This document shows positions 28,857-45,847 of a stretch of DNA of 64,000 bases, piece by piece. Source of the DNA: an uncultured Prevotellaceae bacterium (GTDB lineage Bacteria; Bacteroidota; Bacteroidia; Bacteroidales; Bacteroidaceae); NCBI GenBank assembly GCA_947169245.1, contig CAMVPA010000002.1, forward strand, positions 1 through 64,000. Direction: 5' to 3'. The notes beneath the pieces were generated by a model that saw only the letters and a program-made list of their open reading frames with translations, had not been told where the DNA came from and did no database searches. Positions within the stretch are counted from its first letter, which is position 1, and each line of letters begins with the position of its first letter. Position numbers and translations under genes: made by a program.

Positions 28857-28898
28857 GCTCACTCCATGCGGGAACTTTATCCCGCGCGCCCTGTGAGC
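28857..28898 (-). other. Nested stem-loop between the GH operon and the 19-gene directon (terminator or leader structure)
   Basis: GCTCAC(28857-28862)/GTGAGC(28893-28898) enclose GCGGGA-ACTTTA-TCCCGC (28868-28885). Confidence 0.4.
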
Positions 28899-29153
28899 CA
28901 TTCCGCTCCACGGCCGCGGGGTAAACATCTCGTGCCACGCCACCACTCTGTTTTGTTTACGTGTCAACGTTTCGGGTGTAAAATTACTAACTTCCAATCG
29001 AAAAAAGGAAGAAAAAGGCAAAAAAATGATAAAACACGCCGAAAAAACATGCTTTTCTGCCGTCACGACAGCAAAAACCCACCAGTTCGCGACGTTATGT
29101 GTTACAATGACACTGTATCGGACGGCGTCTCTCAGCGGGGGTGGTGGCTTCCG

Positions 29154-31514
29154 TCACGGTCGACGCTTCCCAACAGTCTCTATGGTAACAGCAGACTGTG
29201 GGAAAGCGCTCTTCACGCTAACCTGTGCACGGCCTTTCTTCTCCGTGCTGCGTACCACGAGCAGAGCTCGGCCCTTCCAAGTGGTGACGCGGGCGGTGGT
29301 GTAGGGCTCTCGGTCTTTCAGGTCGGCAGAGGCGAAAGCCAGGAGGCGGCCTTGACCCTTGACGACAGCCTCGCAGGGGATGGCGGCATCGGGACACAGA
29401 TTTCCGTTTTTATCCACCACCTCTACAACGATAAACGCCAAGTCTTGACCGTCGGCAGTTATCACAGAACGGTCGGGCGTGAGGCGCAGACGTGCAGGTT
29501 CGCCAGCTGTGCAGAGAAAAGCCTCCCCCGTTCCCTCCGACGGGAGGGGAGAACAGACGGCACGGAGTATGCCTGGCTCATAGGGTACGGTGAACACAGC
29601 CTTGAACTCAGTACTTTGGTTGATGGCCTTGGTACCGATGAGTTTGTCATTCAGGTAGAGTTTGACCTCTGGGGCCTTCGTATAGACCTCCACCTCGATG
29701 GGCTTACCTTCCCAACCAGCCCAGTTCCAGCTCTCCCATGTGGGCCAAACGCTCCAGGCGGTGGTATGTATCTTGCCGCGATAACCGTCGGGCTCACGAA
29801 CAGCAAGGTAAACATCCCCTCCTTTGGAGGGACTTGGGGAGGCTTTCCACAGCATCTCCCGATAATGACTGATGGGCTTGCGCCAGCCGGTGATGTCTAC
29901 GTCGCCGCAGTAGGCACCATGCCAGTCGGGCTGACCGCCTTCTCGCCAGTGTTCGCCCGGACGCTCACCCTCATAGTAGTTGCGGCCGATGCCCGACTCA
30001 CCCAGATAGTCGAGCCCCGTCCACACGATGTCGCCGATGATGTAAGGGTTGTCGTGCACCAGCTTCCAGTTCTTGAAGGCATCACGGGGATAGCTCTCCG
30101 TCTGCCACATCACACGCTTCGGATTGCGCTGATGATCGCTGGCATGTTTGTGAATCATGTAGTTATAGCCACCGATGTCGAGCACGTCGAAGTGCGGGTC
30201 GTAGATTTCCCAGTCGCTGTCCCAAGCGCAGAGCGCCTCAGTCACAGGTCGCGTGTCGTCCATCTCGAGAATGGCCTGCTTCAACTGGCGGGCAGTGGTG
30301 ATGACGCGGATGTCCTTGCGCTCAATGACCTCGTTGCCGATGCTCCAGCAGATGACGCTGGGATGGTTACGGTCGCGCTGCACCATGGCATGGATATCCT
30401 CGCGGTAGCACGAGTCGATGAGCGTAGAGTAGTCGTAGGGGTTCTTGGCCGTGCGCCAGCCGTCGAAAGTCTCGTCGATGACGAGCATACCTATCGAGTC
30501 GCAGGCATCGAGGAAGGCGCGGGTGGTGGGGTTGTGCGCCGTACGAATGAGGTTGAAGCCGGCTTCCTTCATCTGCCTTACCTTACGGATCTCGGCGGCG
30601 TCGAAGGCCATAGCGCCCAGCACGCCGTCATCGTGATGCACGCAGGCGCCATTGATGAGCAGCGGCTTGTCGTTGAGCAAGAAGCCTTTCTCGGCATCGA
30701 ACGAGAACGAGCGGATGCCGAAGTGAACAGCGTTATGAGCAATTATAGGGCCAAGGTCAGAGTAAAGCTCTACAATTGTTTCATACAGGTGTGGGGTGTC
30801 GGGTGACCATAGTTTCGGGTTGTCAATTCCAAAGGAGAATGTCACGGCTTTACATTCGCCGGCTTTCAGCGTTATGGGTTTATGCTGTAAATAGTCAACG
30901 GCAACCACTGCCTTCTGGTCGCTGTTGCTTTCGTTCTGAATGGTCACTTCCACATTCACTACGGCCTGCCGTTCTGTCACCTTGGGCGTGGTGACTATTA
31001 CGCCGTTCTCCTTGATATGCAGGGCTGGCAGCGTCTGAAGCCACACATGGCGGTAGATGCCTGAGCCGGAATACCAGCGGCAGTTGGGCTGCTCGGAGTT
31101 GTCGACCTTGACAACGACCTCGTTGTCACGTCCCTTATTATATAGATAAGGTGTAATGTCAACCGTGAACGGCGTATAGCCGTAGGCATGCTGCCCCGCC
31201 TTCTGTCCGTTGACGTAGACCTCGGCTTTCTGATAGACACCCTCGAAGTGTAGTTTCGTGAGTTCTCCCTTTGGTGTCTTGAACGTCTTGCGGTACTCGC
31301 CCTTGCCGCCTGGGTACCAGCCTCCGCCAGTACCTGTGGCTCCCGTCTTCGGGTCGGGGGCAGTATAGATGTCCCAGTCGTGGGGCAGGTCTACGTTGAT
31401 GGTCTTCCCGTTGCGGGTGAACTGCCAACCGATGTCGAAGAGCGTTCGAGTCTGAGCCATGGTGTTCATCGCTACGATGAACCATGCAATGCCAACCGTC
31501 AATATCCTTTTCAT
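29154..31514 (-). CDS. Glycoside hydrolase family 2 (beta-galactosidase-like)
   Basis: Signal peptide; LPHDWDIYTAPDPKTGATGTGGGWYPGGKGEYRKTF; CRWYSGSGIYRHVWL; GACVHHDDGVLGAMAFDAAEIRKVRQMKEAGFNLIRTAHNP; ICWSIGNEVIER. Confidence 0.92.
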   Translation of the reverse strand: MKRILTVGIAWFIVAMNTMAQTRTLFDIGWQFTRNGKTINVDLPHDWDIYTAPDPKTGATGTGGGWYPGGKGEYRKTFKTPKGELTKLHFEGVYQKAEVYVNGQKAGQHAYGYTPFTVDITPYLYNKGRDNEVVVKVDNSEQPNCRWYSGSGIYRHVWLQTLPALHIKENGVIVTTPKVTERQAVVNVEVTIQNESNSDQKAVVAVDYLQHKPITLKAGECKAVTFSFGIDNPKLWSPDTPHLYETIVELYSDLGPIIAHNAVHFGIRSFSFDAEKGFLLNDKPLLINGACVHHDDGVLGAMAFDAAEIRKVRQMKEAGFNLIRTAHNPTTRAFLDACDSIGMLVIDETFDGWRTAKNPYDYSTLIDSCYREDIHAMVQRDRNHPSVICWSIGNEVIERKDIRVITTARQLKQAILEMDDTRPVTEALCAWDSDWEIYDPHFDVLDIGGYNYMIHKHASDHQRNPKRVMWQTESYPRDAFKNWKLVHDNPYIIGDIVWTGLDYLGESGIGRNYYEGERPGEHWREGGQPDWHGAYCGDVDITGWRKPISHYREMLWKASPSPSKGGDVYLAVREPDGYRGKIHTTAWSVWPTWESWNWAGWEGKPIEVEVYTKAPEVKLYLNDKLIGTKAINQSTEFKAVFTVPYEPGILRAVCSPLPSEGTGEAFLCTAGEPARLRLTPDRSVITADGQDLAFIVVEVVDKNGNLCPDAAIPCEAVVKGQGRLLAFASADLKDREPYTTARVTTWKGRALLVVRSTEKKGRAQVSVKSAFPQSAVTIETVGKRRP

Positions 31515-31517
31515 GTC

Positions 31518-33983
31518 CTATCTTTTTATGAGTCGTACACCATAGATTTCGCCTATCTGCTTGCCGGGCTTGGCCACAAACCTCACACGTACCTGTGACT
31601 TGCCCTGAAGCATCTCGACAGGAATATCAAACACTTCGTACTTGAACTGCGAGATGCGGTACTTGCCGGTGTTGTTGACGCTTGTCAACAGCTGGTCGTC
31701 AACGAAAATGTCGAACTCATGGGTCTTCCACTCGCCCACGCCCCAGAACTTCAGACGGAGTGAGAGGTCGGTGCGACCTGCCGTCTGCATGAGATAGCTG
31801 AAGTAGTGGCCATCGCGGGCATCACGCCAGAAGACGTCGTTGGTGTTGCCTGTCTGCGAACGGTCGGTCTCCATCTTATGGTCGGTCTCGGGCTGCTGTT
31901 CGCCCGGCTGCACCTTGTCGACGGTACGAGCCTCTAAGGCTTGACGCTCCTGCTCCTGCTTAGCCAAGTCGTCGAGATAGCCTTTATAGTTATCCTCCGA
32001 GAGAGCAAGCCAGTATATCATGTAGCGGCTGTCATGAATCTCGAAGAACGGCTGTAGTTCGTAAGCCTTATTAGGATCTCCGTTGACCACTTTCGTCTCC
32101 AACATAAAGTGAAGCGGCTTTCCGTCAATCTCCTTGATCTGCTCGACGATATCGTCAATTTTACCATTGATGAGGATAGGAGCCTGATCTATAGGCAGCT
32201 TCTTGCCGCTGGCATACTGTCCGAAGCGGCTGTCGTCGGCCACGAGATGCGCCAAGTCTTCCGTACCGGTCTTCGCACCCAGCAGGATAGGTCCGTGCAT
32301 CAGGGCGATATACCGAGGAACGTTGGGCAGATACTTAATACTGTTGTGCATGGGGAACTCGATGTCCACCACGTCGCCCTTCTTCCACTGACGGTCTATG
32401 GCAACATAGCTCGACGGACCGCTGATGAGCTGCACAGCCTTGCCATTGACACTCACCTTGAACTGGCCCGGCTTCACCCAGCCGGGATAGCGCACCAAAA
32501 GGGGAGCCCCTCCCCCTGCCCTCCCCGAAGGAGAGGGAGCTTTTAAGATGGTTATACGACTGGTCTCGCCATAGGGGAAGGCCGTCTCTTGGCGTAGCAC
32601 GAGACCCTTCTCCCTCCAGTTCAGCTCCGAGCTGACAAAGAGGTTCACATAGAGGGCGTCGCCCACGTGGGTATAGATGAACTGTCCGTACTTGCCGTGA
32701 TTCTCCATGCCCGTGCCCACGCAGCACCACATGGCCTCGTTGGGAGCCGAGTAGTTGCGATAATGGCGCGGACGGGCTGAGGTGAAGTACACATAGCCGC
32801 CATGCTCCGGATGCTGCGAGGAGAGGATGTGGTTGAACGTCGCCAGCTCATAGTAGTCGGCATAGCGGGCCTCGGGGTTGCGGCGGTGCAGGTCTTCCGT
32901 CAGCTTCAGCATGTTGTTGGTGTTGCACGTCTCCGGGCCGTCAATGTCGTTGACAAAGTCGATACAAGCCTCCTTACTGGGGAAGTGCTCGCGGCGCGAG
33001 TTACCGCCGAAGGCGAGTGACCGTTCCCCGGTCACGATGTCCCAGAAGTAGTTGGCGGCCTCATGGTAAGGTTCAAAATTAGTAGAACCGCATATCCTGT
33101 CCCCATTATCTGCCAGCCAGCAATGCTTCATCGGATACAGGTTTGCCAGTTCACTGATACGCTCGAAGCCCACGACTTTCGGCACCTGCGTGTTGGCGTG
33201 CATGTTGTCGAGGCAGTCCTGACGTTGCGACATCGGCGTCAGCAGCCTGTGGTGCGAGAAGCGCATGGCAGCAAAGAGATATTTCGGTTGCTGTGTCATG
33301 GCGTAGGCATCGGCCAGCACCTCGTTCATGCCGCCGTGTTCATTGCCCAGCATATTTTCCATCTGCGCGTTCGTGAGGTCTGCCGTCAGGTCAATAGCCC
33401 AGTCGCAGAAGCCGAGGAAGAGCCGCTTGGCCTGTTCGTTGCCACAGTAGAGCCACGCATCGCGCAGGCCCGCGTACATCTTATGAAGATTATAGAACGG
33501 TGCCCACGAGCCGAAGTACACCCCGAAGTCACCCTTCTTGAAGGTGCTCCAGATGCACTCGCTGTTGGGCATGCCGCCCACGTAGCCCTTACCCCACTCG
33601 GGATGGTTCTTCACGTTGGCATCGGCACAGAGCTGCAGTTCGCTGATGATATACTCCATGCGACGGCGACACTCGTCATTGCCCGTCGCAGCGTTGATGG
33701 CCATCGCCGTCAGGTAGTGACCGCCCACGTGACCATCGAGGCCGTCCCAATTGGGATAGGTCTTCGCCCTTGGCTCCAAGCCGGCCTCCTTGCGGTAGGG
33801 CGCCAACAGTCGGTCGCAGTCGTACTTGAGCAGTGTCTCGATGTTCAGGTCACGTGCCTTCTTCAGCGGACCGTCGAGCAGTGTCACGTCGCCGATAGGA
33901 AACTCGTCGGCATACAGTTTGTCTTGTGCATGGCCAGCCAGCACGGCAGCCGCCATCAGCACCATCGGAATGATTCTCTTCAT
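31518..33983 (-). CDS. GH127/DUF1680 family (beta-L-arabinofuranosidase-like)
   Basis: MKRIIPMVLMAAAVLAGHAQ; FPIGDVTLLDGPLKKARDLNIETLLKYDCDRLLAPYRKEAGL; LDGHVGGHYLTAMA; APFYNLHKMYAGLRDAW; NEHGGMNEVLADAYAMT; ETCNTNNMLKLTEDL. Confidence 0.92.
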   Translation of the reverse strand: MKRIIPMVLMAAAVLAGHAQDKLYADEFPIGDVTLLDGPLKKARDLNIETLLKYDCDRLLAPYRKEAGLEPRAKTYPNWDGLDGHVGGHYLTAMAINAATGNDECRRRMEYIISELQLCADANVKNHPEWGKGYVGGMPNSECIWSTFKKGDFGVYFGSWAPFYNLHKMYAGLRDAWLYCGNEQAKRLFLGFCDWAIDLTADLTNAQMENMLGNEHGGMNEVLADAYAMTQQPKYLFAAMRFSHHRLLTPMSQRQDCLDNMHANTQVPKVVGFERISELANLYPMKHCWLADNGDRICGSTNFEPYHEAANYFWDIVTGERSLAFGGNSRREHFPSKEACIDFVNDIDGPETCNTNNMLKLTEDLHRRNPEARYADYYELATFNHILSSQHPEHGGYVYFTSARPRHYRNYSAPNEAMWCCVGTGMENHGKYGQFIYTHVGDALYVNLFVSSELNWREKGLVLRQETAFPYGETSRITILKAPSPSGRAGGGAPLLVRYPGWVKPGQFKVSVNGKAVQLISGPSSYVAIDRQWKKGDVVDIEFPMHNSIKYLPNVPRYIALMHGPILLGAKTGTEDLAHLVADDSRFGQYASGKKLPIDQAPILINGKIDDIVEQIKEIDGKPLHFMLETKVVNGDPNKAYELQPFFEIHDSRYMIYWLALSEDNYKGYLDDLAKQEQERQALEARTVDKVQPGEQQPETDHKMETDRSQTGNTNDVFWRDARDGHYFSYLMQTAGRTDLSLRLKFWGVGEWKTHEFDIFVDDQLLTSVNNTGKYRISQFKYEVFDIPVEMLQGKSQVRVRFVAKPGKQIGEIYGVRLIKR

Positions 33984-33987
33984 ATCT

Positions 33988-36468
33988 TCAATTATCCAAA
34001 TATATTTTTGTCCTTTCTCCGTTTCTATAGATAATGTAGATGCCACCGGGCAATTGTCGCAGAGCATTGCGGGCGGCGCTACCCTTCAGGACGCAACGTC
34101 CTGTCAGATCATACACACCATCGGCATAGATGGTCTTGGGGCCAGCCGACTTGGTGGAAAGCTGGGCGATGCCAGTATCTTCGCCCTGACCGCGCAAGGG
34201 GCAGAGCATCCATTGGCGGTGGGTGGGAGTATCGGTGTCAGCCTTGTATAGCCAGGTGCATACAGTGGTGCCGGCACTACTGCTGGCATTGTTGAGATCG
34301 AGGGCGTAGCTGCGATTGCGGGCTGGCGTAATCTTGTAATAAGGCAGGTCGATGGCCTCAACAGCGAATTGCTGTTCACCCGTTGTTGTCGTCTGAGCCA
34401 TTAGCTTCGATGAGCCTGACGTGCGGAATGATGTCAGGCGCTGCCCACATACATTCTCGAGAACGAAGGCGTTGTCCTGTGCCACGAGCCGCCACCTCTG
34501 GCCATCACCGTAGGTCGTGTTCTCAATAGTCACCTTCCCGTCGTCAGCAGCAGTCAGTGCAGCGGTCAGGTTGTGGCGCGGCACGATGATGTATTCACGG
34601 TCGGCCACGATTTGCGGTTCGTTTGCCACAACACCAACAGGCAGCACGAGCGTGGTGATGCTCTGCGCAGGTAACTTAACCAGCAGCGTGTGGTCATCGA
34701 GCGTAAAGTCCTTCACGCTCTTCAGGCTTTCGGTCGACGATGTGCGGTAGGCCATGACGGTACTGGCTGCTGGCAGGTGGTCGAACTGTGACAAATCAAC
34801 ACGATGGAACGTCAGGCTACCTTCGTTGAGCAGTACAAGCACCAGCGTGTCCTGCGACTCGTTCATGGCGGCCAGCGACTGGTCGTTAAGCGATGCCACA
34901 ATGTTGTAGCCCTGCTTGATGAAGCGTGAGCACTGCTGGCGAACGTAGTAGTTCTTCACCTTGCTGTAGGTCTGCTGGCTGAAGCTGCCTCGGATGGTAC
35001 ACCACTGGTCGTTGGCTTCCTCCATATACTGCCAGTCAATCCACGTCTCGGGCTGCAGGTAGCGCATGTCGTCAAACAGCTTCTGGGCAAGGCTCAGGTT
35101 ACCGCCGATGCCGTTGCCGCCGGCTCCCACCTCGCTCATCCAGAGCGGCATGTCGTCCTGATGAGCCAGAAAGGCCATGTGCACACGGTCGGCATTGCTA
35201 CCCGAATAGGTGTGGGTGTTCCATTGTCCGATTTTCGAGAGCACGCCACCCTGCTTGTAGGCTTTATAACCATTGACGGCCAGTCCAACGTTGGTCTCAT
35301 CGGAGGCCGAGATGACGGTGCCGAGTCCCGACTGGTCGAGTAGCGGCTTCAGCACCTTCACGAACTTCACCTGCGAGCTGTAGTCGAAATGGCAGCCCTC
35401 CTGCGGGCCGTTGGCATACCAGAAGTTGGTCACTGACTCGTTGAACGGCTCCAGCGTCTTGAACACTATGCCGTACTCGTCCTTGTAGTGCTTGCACACG
35501 TCCACCAGGTAGTGGGCAAACTCCTCGTAGTATTCCGGCTTCAGGTTGTCCTTGCCGCCATCCTTATTGCCGCTCACACAGCCGCTGTAGGTCATGTAGT
35601 AAGGACACGAGTTGCTGAACGCCTCGAACACGGCGTCGGGCCGCTTCTCGCGTATCTTCAGCATAATCTTGCGCTGCGCCTCGTCGCGGTCCCAGTGGTA
35701 GTCGTCGCCCGAGAAGTCCTTGAATCCCTCCATCTCTGCCCGCAACCCCTTGCCGTTACCCATGTGATGCTGGTCGCAGTTCTTGTTCTCAGGGTCGTCG
35801 CCACCGCCGATGTTATAGCGGAAGTGGCTGTAGTTGAGCCCAGTGGGACTGGTCAGCCACGTCACAATCTCGTCAATCTTCTTGTCCGTCCACTTGCCGC
35901 ACATGTTAGCCCACCAGCAGAGCGACACGCCCCAGCCCAAGAACTTCTGACGGACAACCGACGGGAACACCGCGTAGCAGAGCGTGTCTGTGGGCACGGT
36001 GCCATTCACCTTGTCGCTGAAGAACCACAGATGTTTCATGTCGGCACCGTCCTTGTTGGAATAGACCTTTGCGCCAGCATCATTGTTGTCGGTGCCCAGG
36101 CAGAGACCGTTACCTTTGCAGCGTATACGGAGATAGGCGCCCGTCGCCTTTTCAAACGTGAAACGGGTGTCGTCGCTGGTGTTGGCGGTGACGAACGTGG
36201 TGTTCCAGGTGTTCAGTTTCGAGAGATAGCGTCCCGACTTTTCCTGAATGTAGTAATAGCCCTTGCCGTCGGGCACGATGGTCATCCGCTGGGGACTCGA
36301 CGCCGTGGCTGCCTCCAGCTGACCGCCATAGTCGCCCGCCATCTTCAGATGGTTGCCACTGCTGTGTATCACAAACACGGTTGTAGGCTCAGCGAACTGC
36401 ACCTGTGCCTGAGCAGCCACAGCCAGCAAAAGGGAGAATATGAACGTCATCCTTTTCATTTTATTCAA
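33988..36468 (-). CDS. GH30-like (beta-1,6-galactanase-type) glycosidase with ricin-like flanking modules
   Basis: FLGWGVSLCWWANMCGKWTDKKIDEIVTWL...HFRYNIGGGDDPENKNC; FKTLEPFNESVTNFW; DMPLWMSEVGAGGNGIGG; beta-trefoil-like segments; tail VYDLTGRCV...GGIYIIYRNGERTKIYLDN. Confidence 0.78.
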   Translation of the reverse strand: MNKMKRMTFIFSLLLAVAAQAQVQFAEPTTVFVIHSSGNHLKMAGDYGGQLEAATASSPQRMTIVPDGKGYYYIQEKSGRYLSKLNTWNTTFVTANTSDDTRFTFEKATGAYLRIRCKGNGLCLGTDNNDAGAKVYSNKDGADMKHLWFFSDKVNGTVPTDTLCYAVFPSVVRQKFLGWGVSLCWWANMCGKWTDKKIDEIVTWLTSPTGLNYSHFRYNIGGGDDPENKNCDQHHMGNGKGLRAEMEGFKDFSGDDYHWDRDEAQRKIMLKIREKRPDAVFEAFSNSCPYYMTYSGCVSGNKDGGKDNLKPEYYEEFAHYLVDVCKHYKDEYGIVFKTLEPFNESVTNFWYANGPQEGCHFDYSSQVKFVKVLKPLLDQSGLGTVISASDETNVGLAVNGYKAYKQGGVLSKIGQWNTHTYSGSNADRVHMAFLAHQDDMPLWMSEVGAGGNGIGGNLSLAQKLFDDMRYLQPETWIDWQYMEEANDQWCTIRGSFSQQTYSKVKNYYVRQQCSRFIKQGYNIVASLNDQSLAAMNESQDTLVLVLLNEGSLTFHRVDLSQFDHLPAASTVMAYRTSSTESLKSVKDFTLDDHTLLVKLPAQSITTLVLPVGVVANEPQIVADREYIIVPRHNLTAALTAADDGKVTIENTTYGDGQRWRLVAQDNAFVLENVCGQRLTSFRTSGSSKLMAQTTTTGEQQFAVEAIDLPYYKITPARNRSYALDLNNASSSAGTTVCTWLYKADTDTPTHRQWMLCPLRGQGEDTGIAQLSTKSAGPKTIYADGVYDLTGRCVLKGSAARNALRQLPGGIYIIYRNGERTKIYLDN

Positions 36469-36480
36469 TTCTTTAATTCT

Positions 36481-43147
<6,667 letters not shown>

Positions 43148-43180
43148 AATGGTTATTTAGTTATTAATAATTTCAACATG

Positions 43181-45832
43181 TTACTGTCGCCCGGGGGCAC
43201 CGAAATAGCTGTAGCGGTTGTTGTCGGGGTTGACGACGATGCTCTCCACCACAATCTCGGGGTCAATCATGATGAGCTTCAGCTTGTGCTTGCCCGGAGT
43301 GACATTTTCGAAATTGACCTCCAGCCAGCGGATATTGTCGAAGACCTCGTCGCGACGAAGCATTCGGCGACCGTCCTTCCAGCCGCTGAGCAACAGGTTG
43401 TTGTGTGGAGGCAGGGGCTTCAGCACTTTCGACTGCGCCAGGTTCTGCGGCGTATACTCACCAAACTCGTCGTGCAGTCCCTGACGGGCATCAATAGTCT
43501 GCATAGGCTGATCGTCAATCTGTACACCCAGACGCAGGCCACGGGCAGGATAGACATCCTGCGTAGGCAGGATGCCGATGGCCACCTTCGCCCCTCCTTC
43601 GGAGGGGTTGGGGGAGGCTTCGATGTCGTACTCCAGCACAGGACCGTCGCCATTGGGATAACTCTTCATCACGTCCACAGCCCCGATGCAACAATCGCCA
43701 CGTCCAAGTCCAGGCAATTCCATCCATCCCTCTCCCATTTCCTGATAGTCATCGGCAGCGATGGAGTATTCACGAGTATCTTTCGAGGCACTTAGGTCGT
43801 GATCGACTTTGTAGCCCAGCTCCATCGGATTCGTGTTCTTGTCGGGAATACTCCACTTGGTGTAGCCGATGTGGTTGTCGAGCATCATACCGTCCCACTT
43901 TCCTCCAGCCATTACCATATTATAATAGTCAGTCAGGCGCTTGTCCTTCTCCATCAGTTCATCGACGGTCTCACGGTCGCCCATGGTGGCAGCGTTGTAC
44001 ATCATAGCTACACCAGCACTGGCTACGGCGGGGTAGTAGACCAACTGATAGAAGGCATCCTGTACCTCAGAGGGAATCTGCTCTTTTAGCCTTTCGCAGC
44101 GAAGCACAATAGACAGCCACTGGTTGTTCAGACGGAGCATCTCTTCGTAGTTGAAGAGGCCGGGCACCTGCACCTCTGGCTTACGCATCAGGTTCAGTTT
44201 TGAGTATTGCTCGATAATCTTAGCACACTCATGGGTAATTTCCTGATCCACTATACCTTCAGGAATCTTAGCTCTGGTTCCCTCAAATGCTACCTGCGCA
44301 TAGTTACCTCCCAGTACGCTGGCTGTCCATTGGCGGAGCCACTCAAATTCATCATTAAAATAGGTGAGTCCGCCCCCTTGGGGATCAGGAGGAAGAGGAC
44401 CGAATGCAGATGGTCCGTACCACGCGAAATCCATGATGAACGAGATGGGCATCTCCTTGGGTTTCAGGTCGCCAACGTTGATAATCCATATACGGTTGAT
44501 GCCGCTCTGATAGGCTTGGTTCAACTGTTCGCGCAGTTTCGGCACGGTGGTGGTGTTCACCCAGCGGTCGTTCCACGGGCCACCATTCATATCAATATGG
44601 TAGTAAAGGCCGAGACCGCCCTTGCGTTTGCGCTCGGCTTCGGTGCCTTTGCGGCGGATGTAGCCCCAGTTGTTGTCGCAGAACAGCAGCGTCACGTCGT
44701 CGGGCACGGTGAAGCCGGCATCGTAGTAGCGCTGCACCTCCGTGAAGATAGCCCAGAGCTGGGGCACGGCATCCTCGCGACCGTAGATATCCTTGATAAT
44801 CTTGCGCTGTCCGTCGATGACGTTCTTCAGCGTTCGCATATTCTCTTGATCGTCGCCCTTACCCATTGCTACGTCGCCATCGCCACGCATGCCGATGGTC
44901 ACGAGGTTGTCGTACGCCTTGTTGCGCTCCATGCCCTCGCGGAAGAACTGGTCAATGCGTTCCTTGTTTGTGGCATAGTCCCAAGGGCCTACCTCGTCCT
45001 TACGCTTCAGGTATTCGCGGTGAGAGCGCATCATGGGCTCATGGTGCGAGGTGCCCATGACGATACCCATCTCGTCGGCCAGCCGTGGCGACTCGGGGTC
45101 GTCCTCGTTGAAGGCAGTAGCCCACATGGCAGGCCAGAAGTAGTTGGCCTTCAGGCGCAGCAGCAACTCAAAAATCTTCTCGTAGGCCTTGGAATTGACA
45201 CCACCGAAGTGCTTCTGACACCACGTTCCAAATGAGGGCCACTCGTCGTTAATAAAAATGCCACGATATTTCACCGCAGGCCAGTCATAATCGTTGCCGT
45301 AGCCGTGATACCATACTTCGTCTTTGTGGATTACAGGCGCATCAGCCATCCAGTACCAAGGCGACACACCAATGCGACGCGAAATCTCATAAATGCCGAA
45401 GATGGTGCCTCGCTTGTCGCTACCTGCAATAACCAGATTACCATCCACCACACATATCTTGTAAGCCTCCCATCTGCCTTTGATGATCTTCACATCGAGT
45501 TTCTTCTGCTTGATGAGACGGTCGATGATACGGCTCTTGCCGATGGTGCCGACGAGGACAAGCCCCCTCCCGACTTCCCCCGACTGGGGGAGGAGCTGCT
45601 GAACCTTGGGGCTTCCCCCCAGTTGGGGGGATGAGAGGGGGGCTTTTATTCCTGTCACTTTTCTTACATCGTCGCTCAGGTCGTTGGCCGCACGGATGAC
45701 ACCCTTCCAGTCGTTCTCGTCAACGACGATGGTGGCCGTCTTGCCGTCCTTGGCAATACAGAACTGCTGTTCCTCGGCCACCGCAGTCATGGTGGCCCAC
45801 AGCATCAAAGCAAATATGAGGATTCTTTTCAT
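43181..45832 (-). CDS. Glycoside hydrolase family 115 (alpha-glucuronidase-like), copy 1
   Basis: GVSPWYWMADAPV; YRGIFINDEWPSFGTWCQKHFGGVNSKAYEKIFELLLRLKANYFWPAMWATAFNEDDPESPRLADEMGIVMGTSHHEPMMR; LLFCDNNWGYIRR. Confidence 0.92.
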   Translation of the reverse strand: MKRILIFALMLWATMTAVAEEQQFCIAKDGKTATIVVDENDWKGVIRAANDLSDDVRKVTGIKAPLSSPQLGGSPKVQQLLPQSGEVGRGLVLVGTIGKSRIIDRLIKQKKLDVKIIKGRWEAYKICVVDGNLVIAGSDKRGTIFGIYEISRRIGVSPWYWMADAPVIHKDEVWYHGYGNDYDWPAVKYRGIFINDEWPSFGTWCQKHFGGVNSKAYEKIFELLLRLKANYFWPAMWATAFNEDDPESPRLADEMGIVMGTSHHEPMMRSHREYLKRKDEVGPWDYATNKERIDQFFREGMERNKAYDNLVTIGMRGDGDVAMGKGDDQENMRTLKNVIDGQRKIIKDIYGREDAVPQLWAIFTEVQRYYDAGFTVPDDVTLLFCDNNWGYIRRKGTEAERKRKGGLGLYYHIDMNGGPWNDRWVNTTTVPKLREQLNQAYQSGINRIWIINVGDLKPKEMPISFIMDFAWYGPSAFGPLPPDPQGGGLTYFNDEFEWLRQWTASVLGGNYAQVAFEGTRAKIPEGIVDQEITHECAKIIEQYSKLNLMRKPEVQVPGLFNYEEMLRLNNQWLSIVLRCERLKEQIPSEVQDAFYQLVYYPAVASAGVAMMYNAATMGDRETVDELMEKDKRLTDYYNMVMAGGKWDGMMLDNHIGYTKWSIPDKNTNPMELGYKVDHDLSASKDTREYSIAADDYQEMGEGWMELPGLGRGDCCIGAVDVMKSYPNGDGPVLEYDIEASPNPSEGGAKVAIGILPTQDVYPARGLRLGVQIDDQPMQTIDARQGLHDEFGEYTPQNLAQSKVLKPLPPHNNLLLSGWKDGRRMLRRDEVFDNIRWLEVNFENVTPGKHKLKLIMIDPEIVVESIVVNPDNNRYSYFGAPGRQ
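45561..45645. repeat. Composite in-frame palindromic element in GH115 copy 1
   Basis: AGCCCCCTCCCGACTTCCCCCGACTGGGGGAGG...CTTCCCCCCAGTTGGGGGGATGAGAGGGGGGCTT; encodes KAPLSSPQLGGSPKVQQLLPQSGEVGRGL. Confidence 0.85.
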
Positions 45833-45847
45833 GGGGTTTCTATGTCT

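Noticed and set aside
28827-30806. 659-aa plus-strand ORF
   Set aside because: Antisense to GH2; no recognisable domains or signal peptide.
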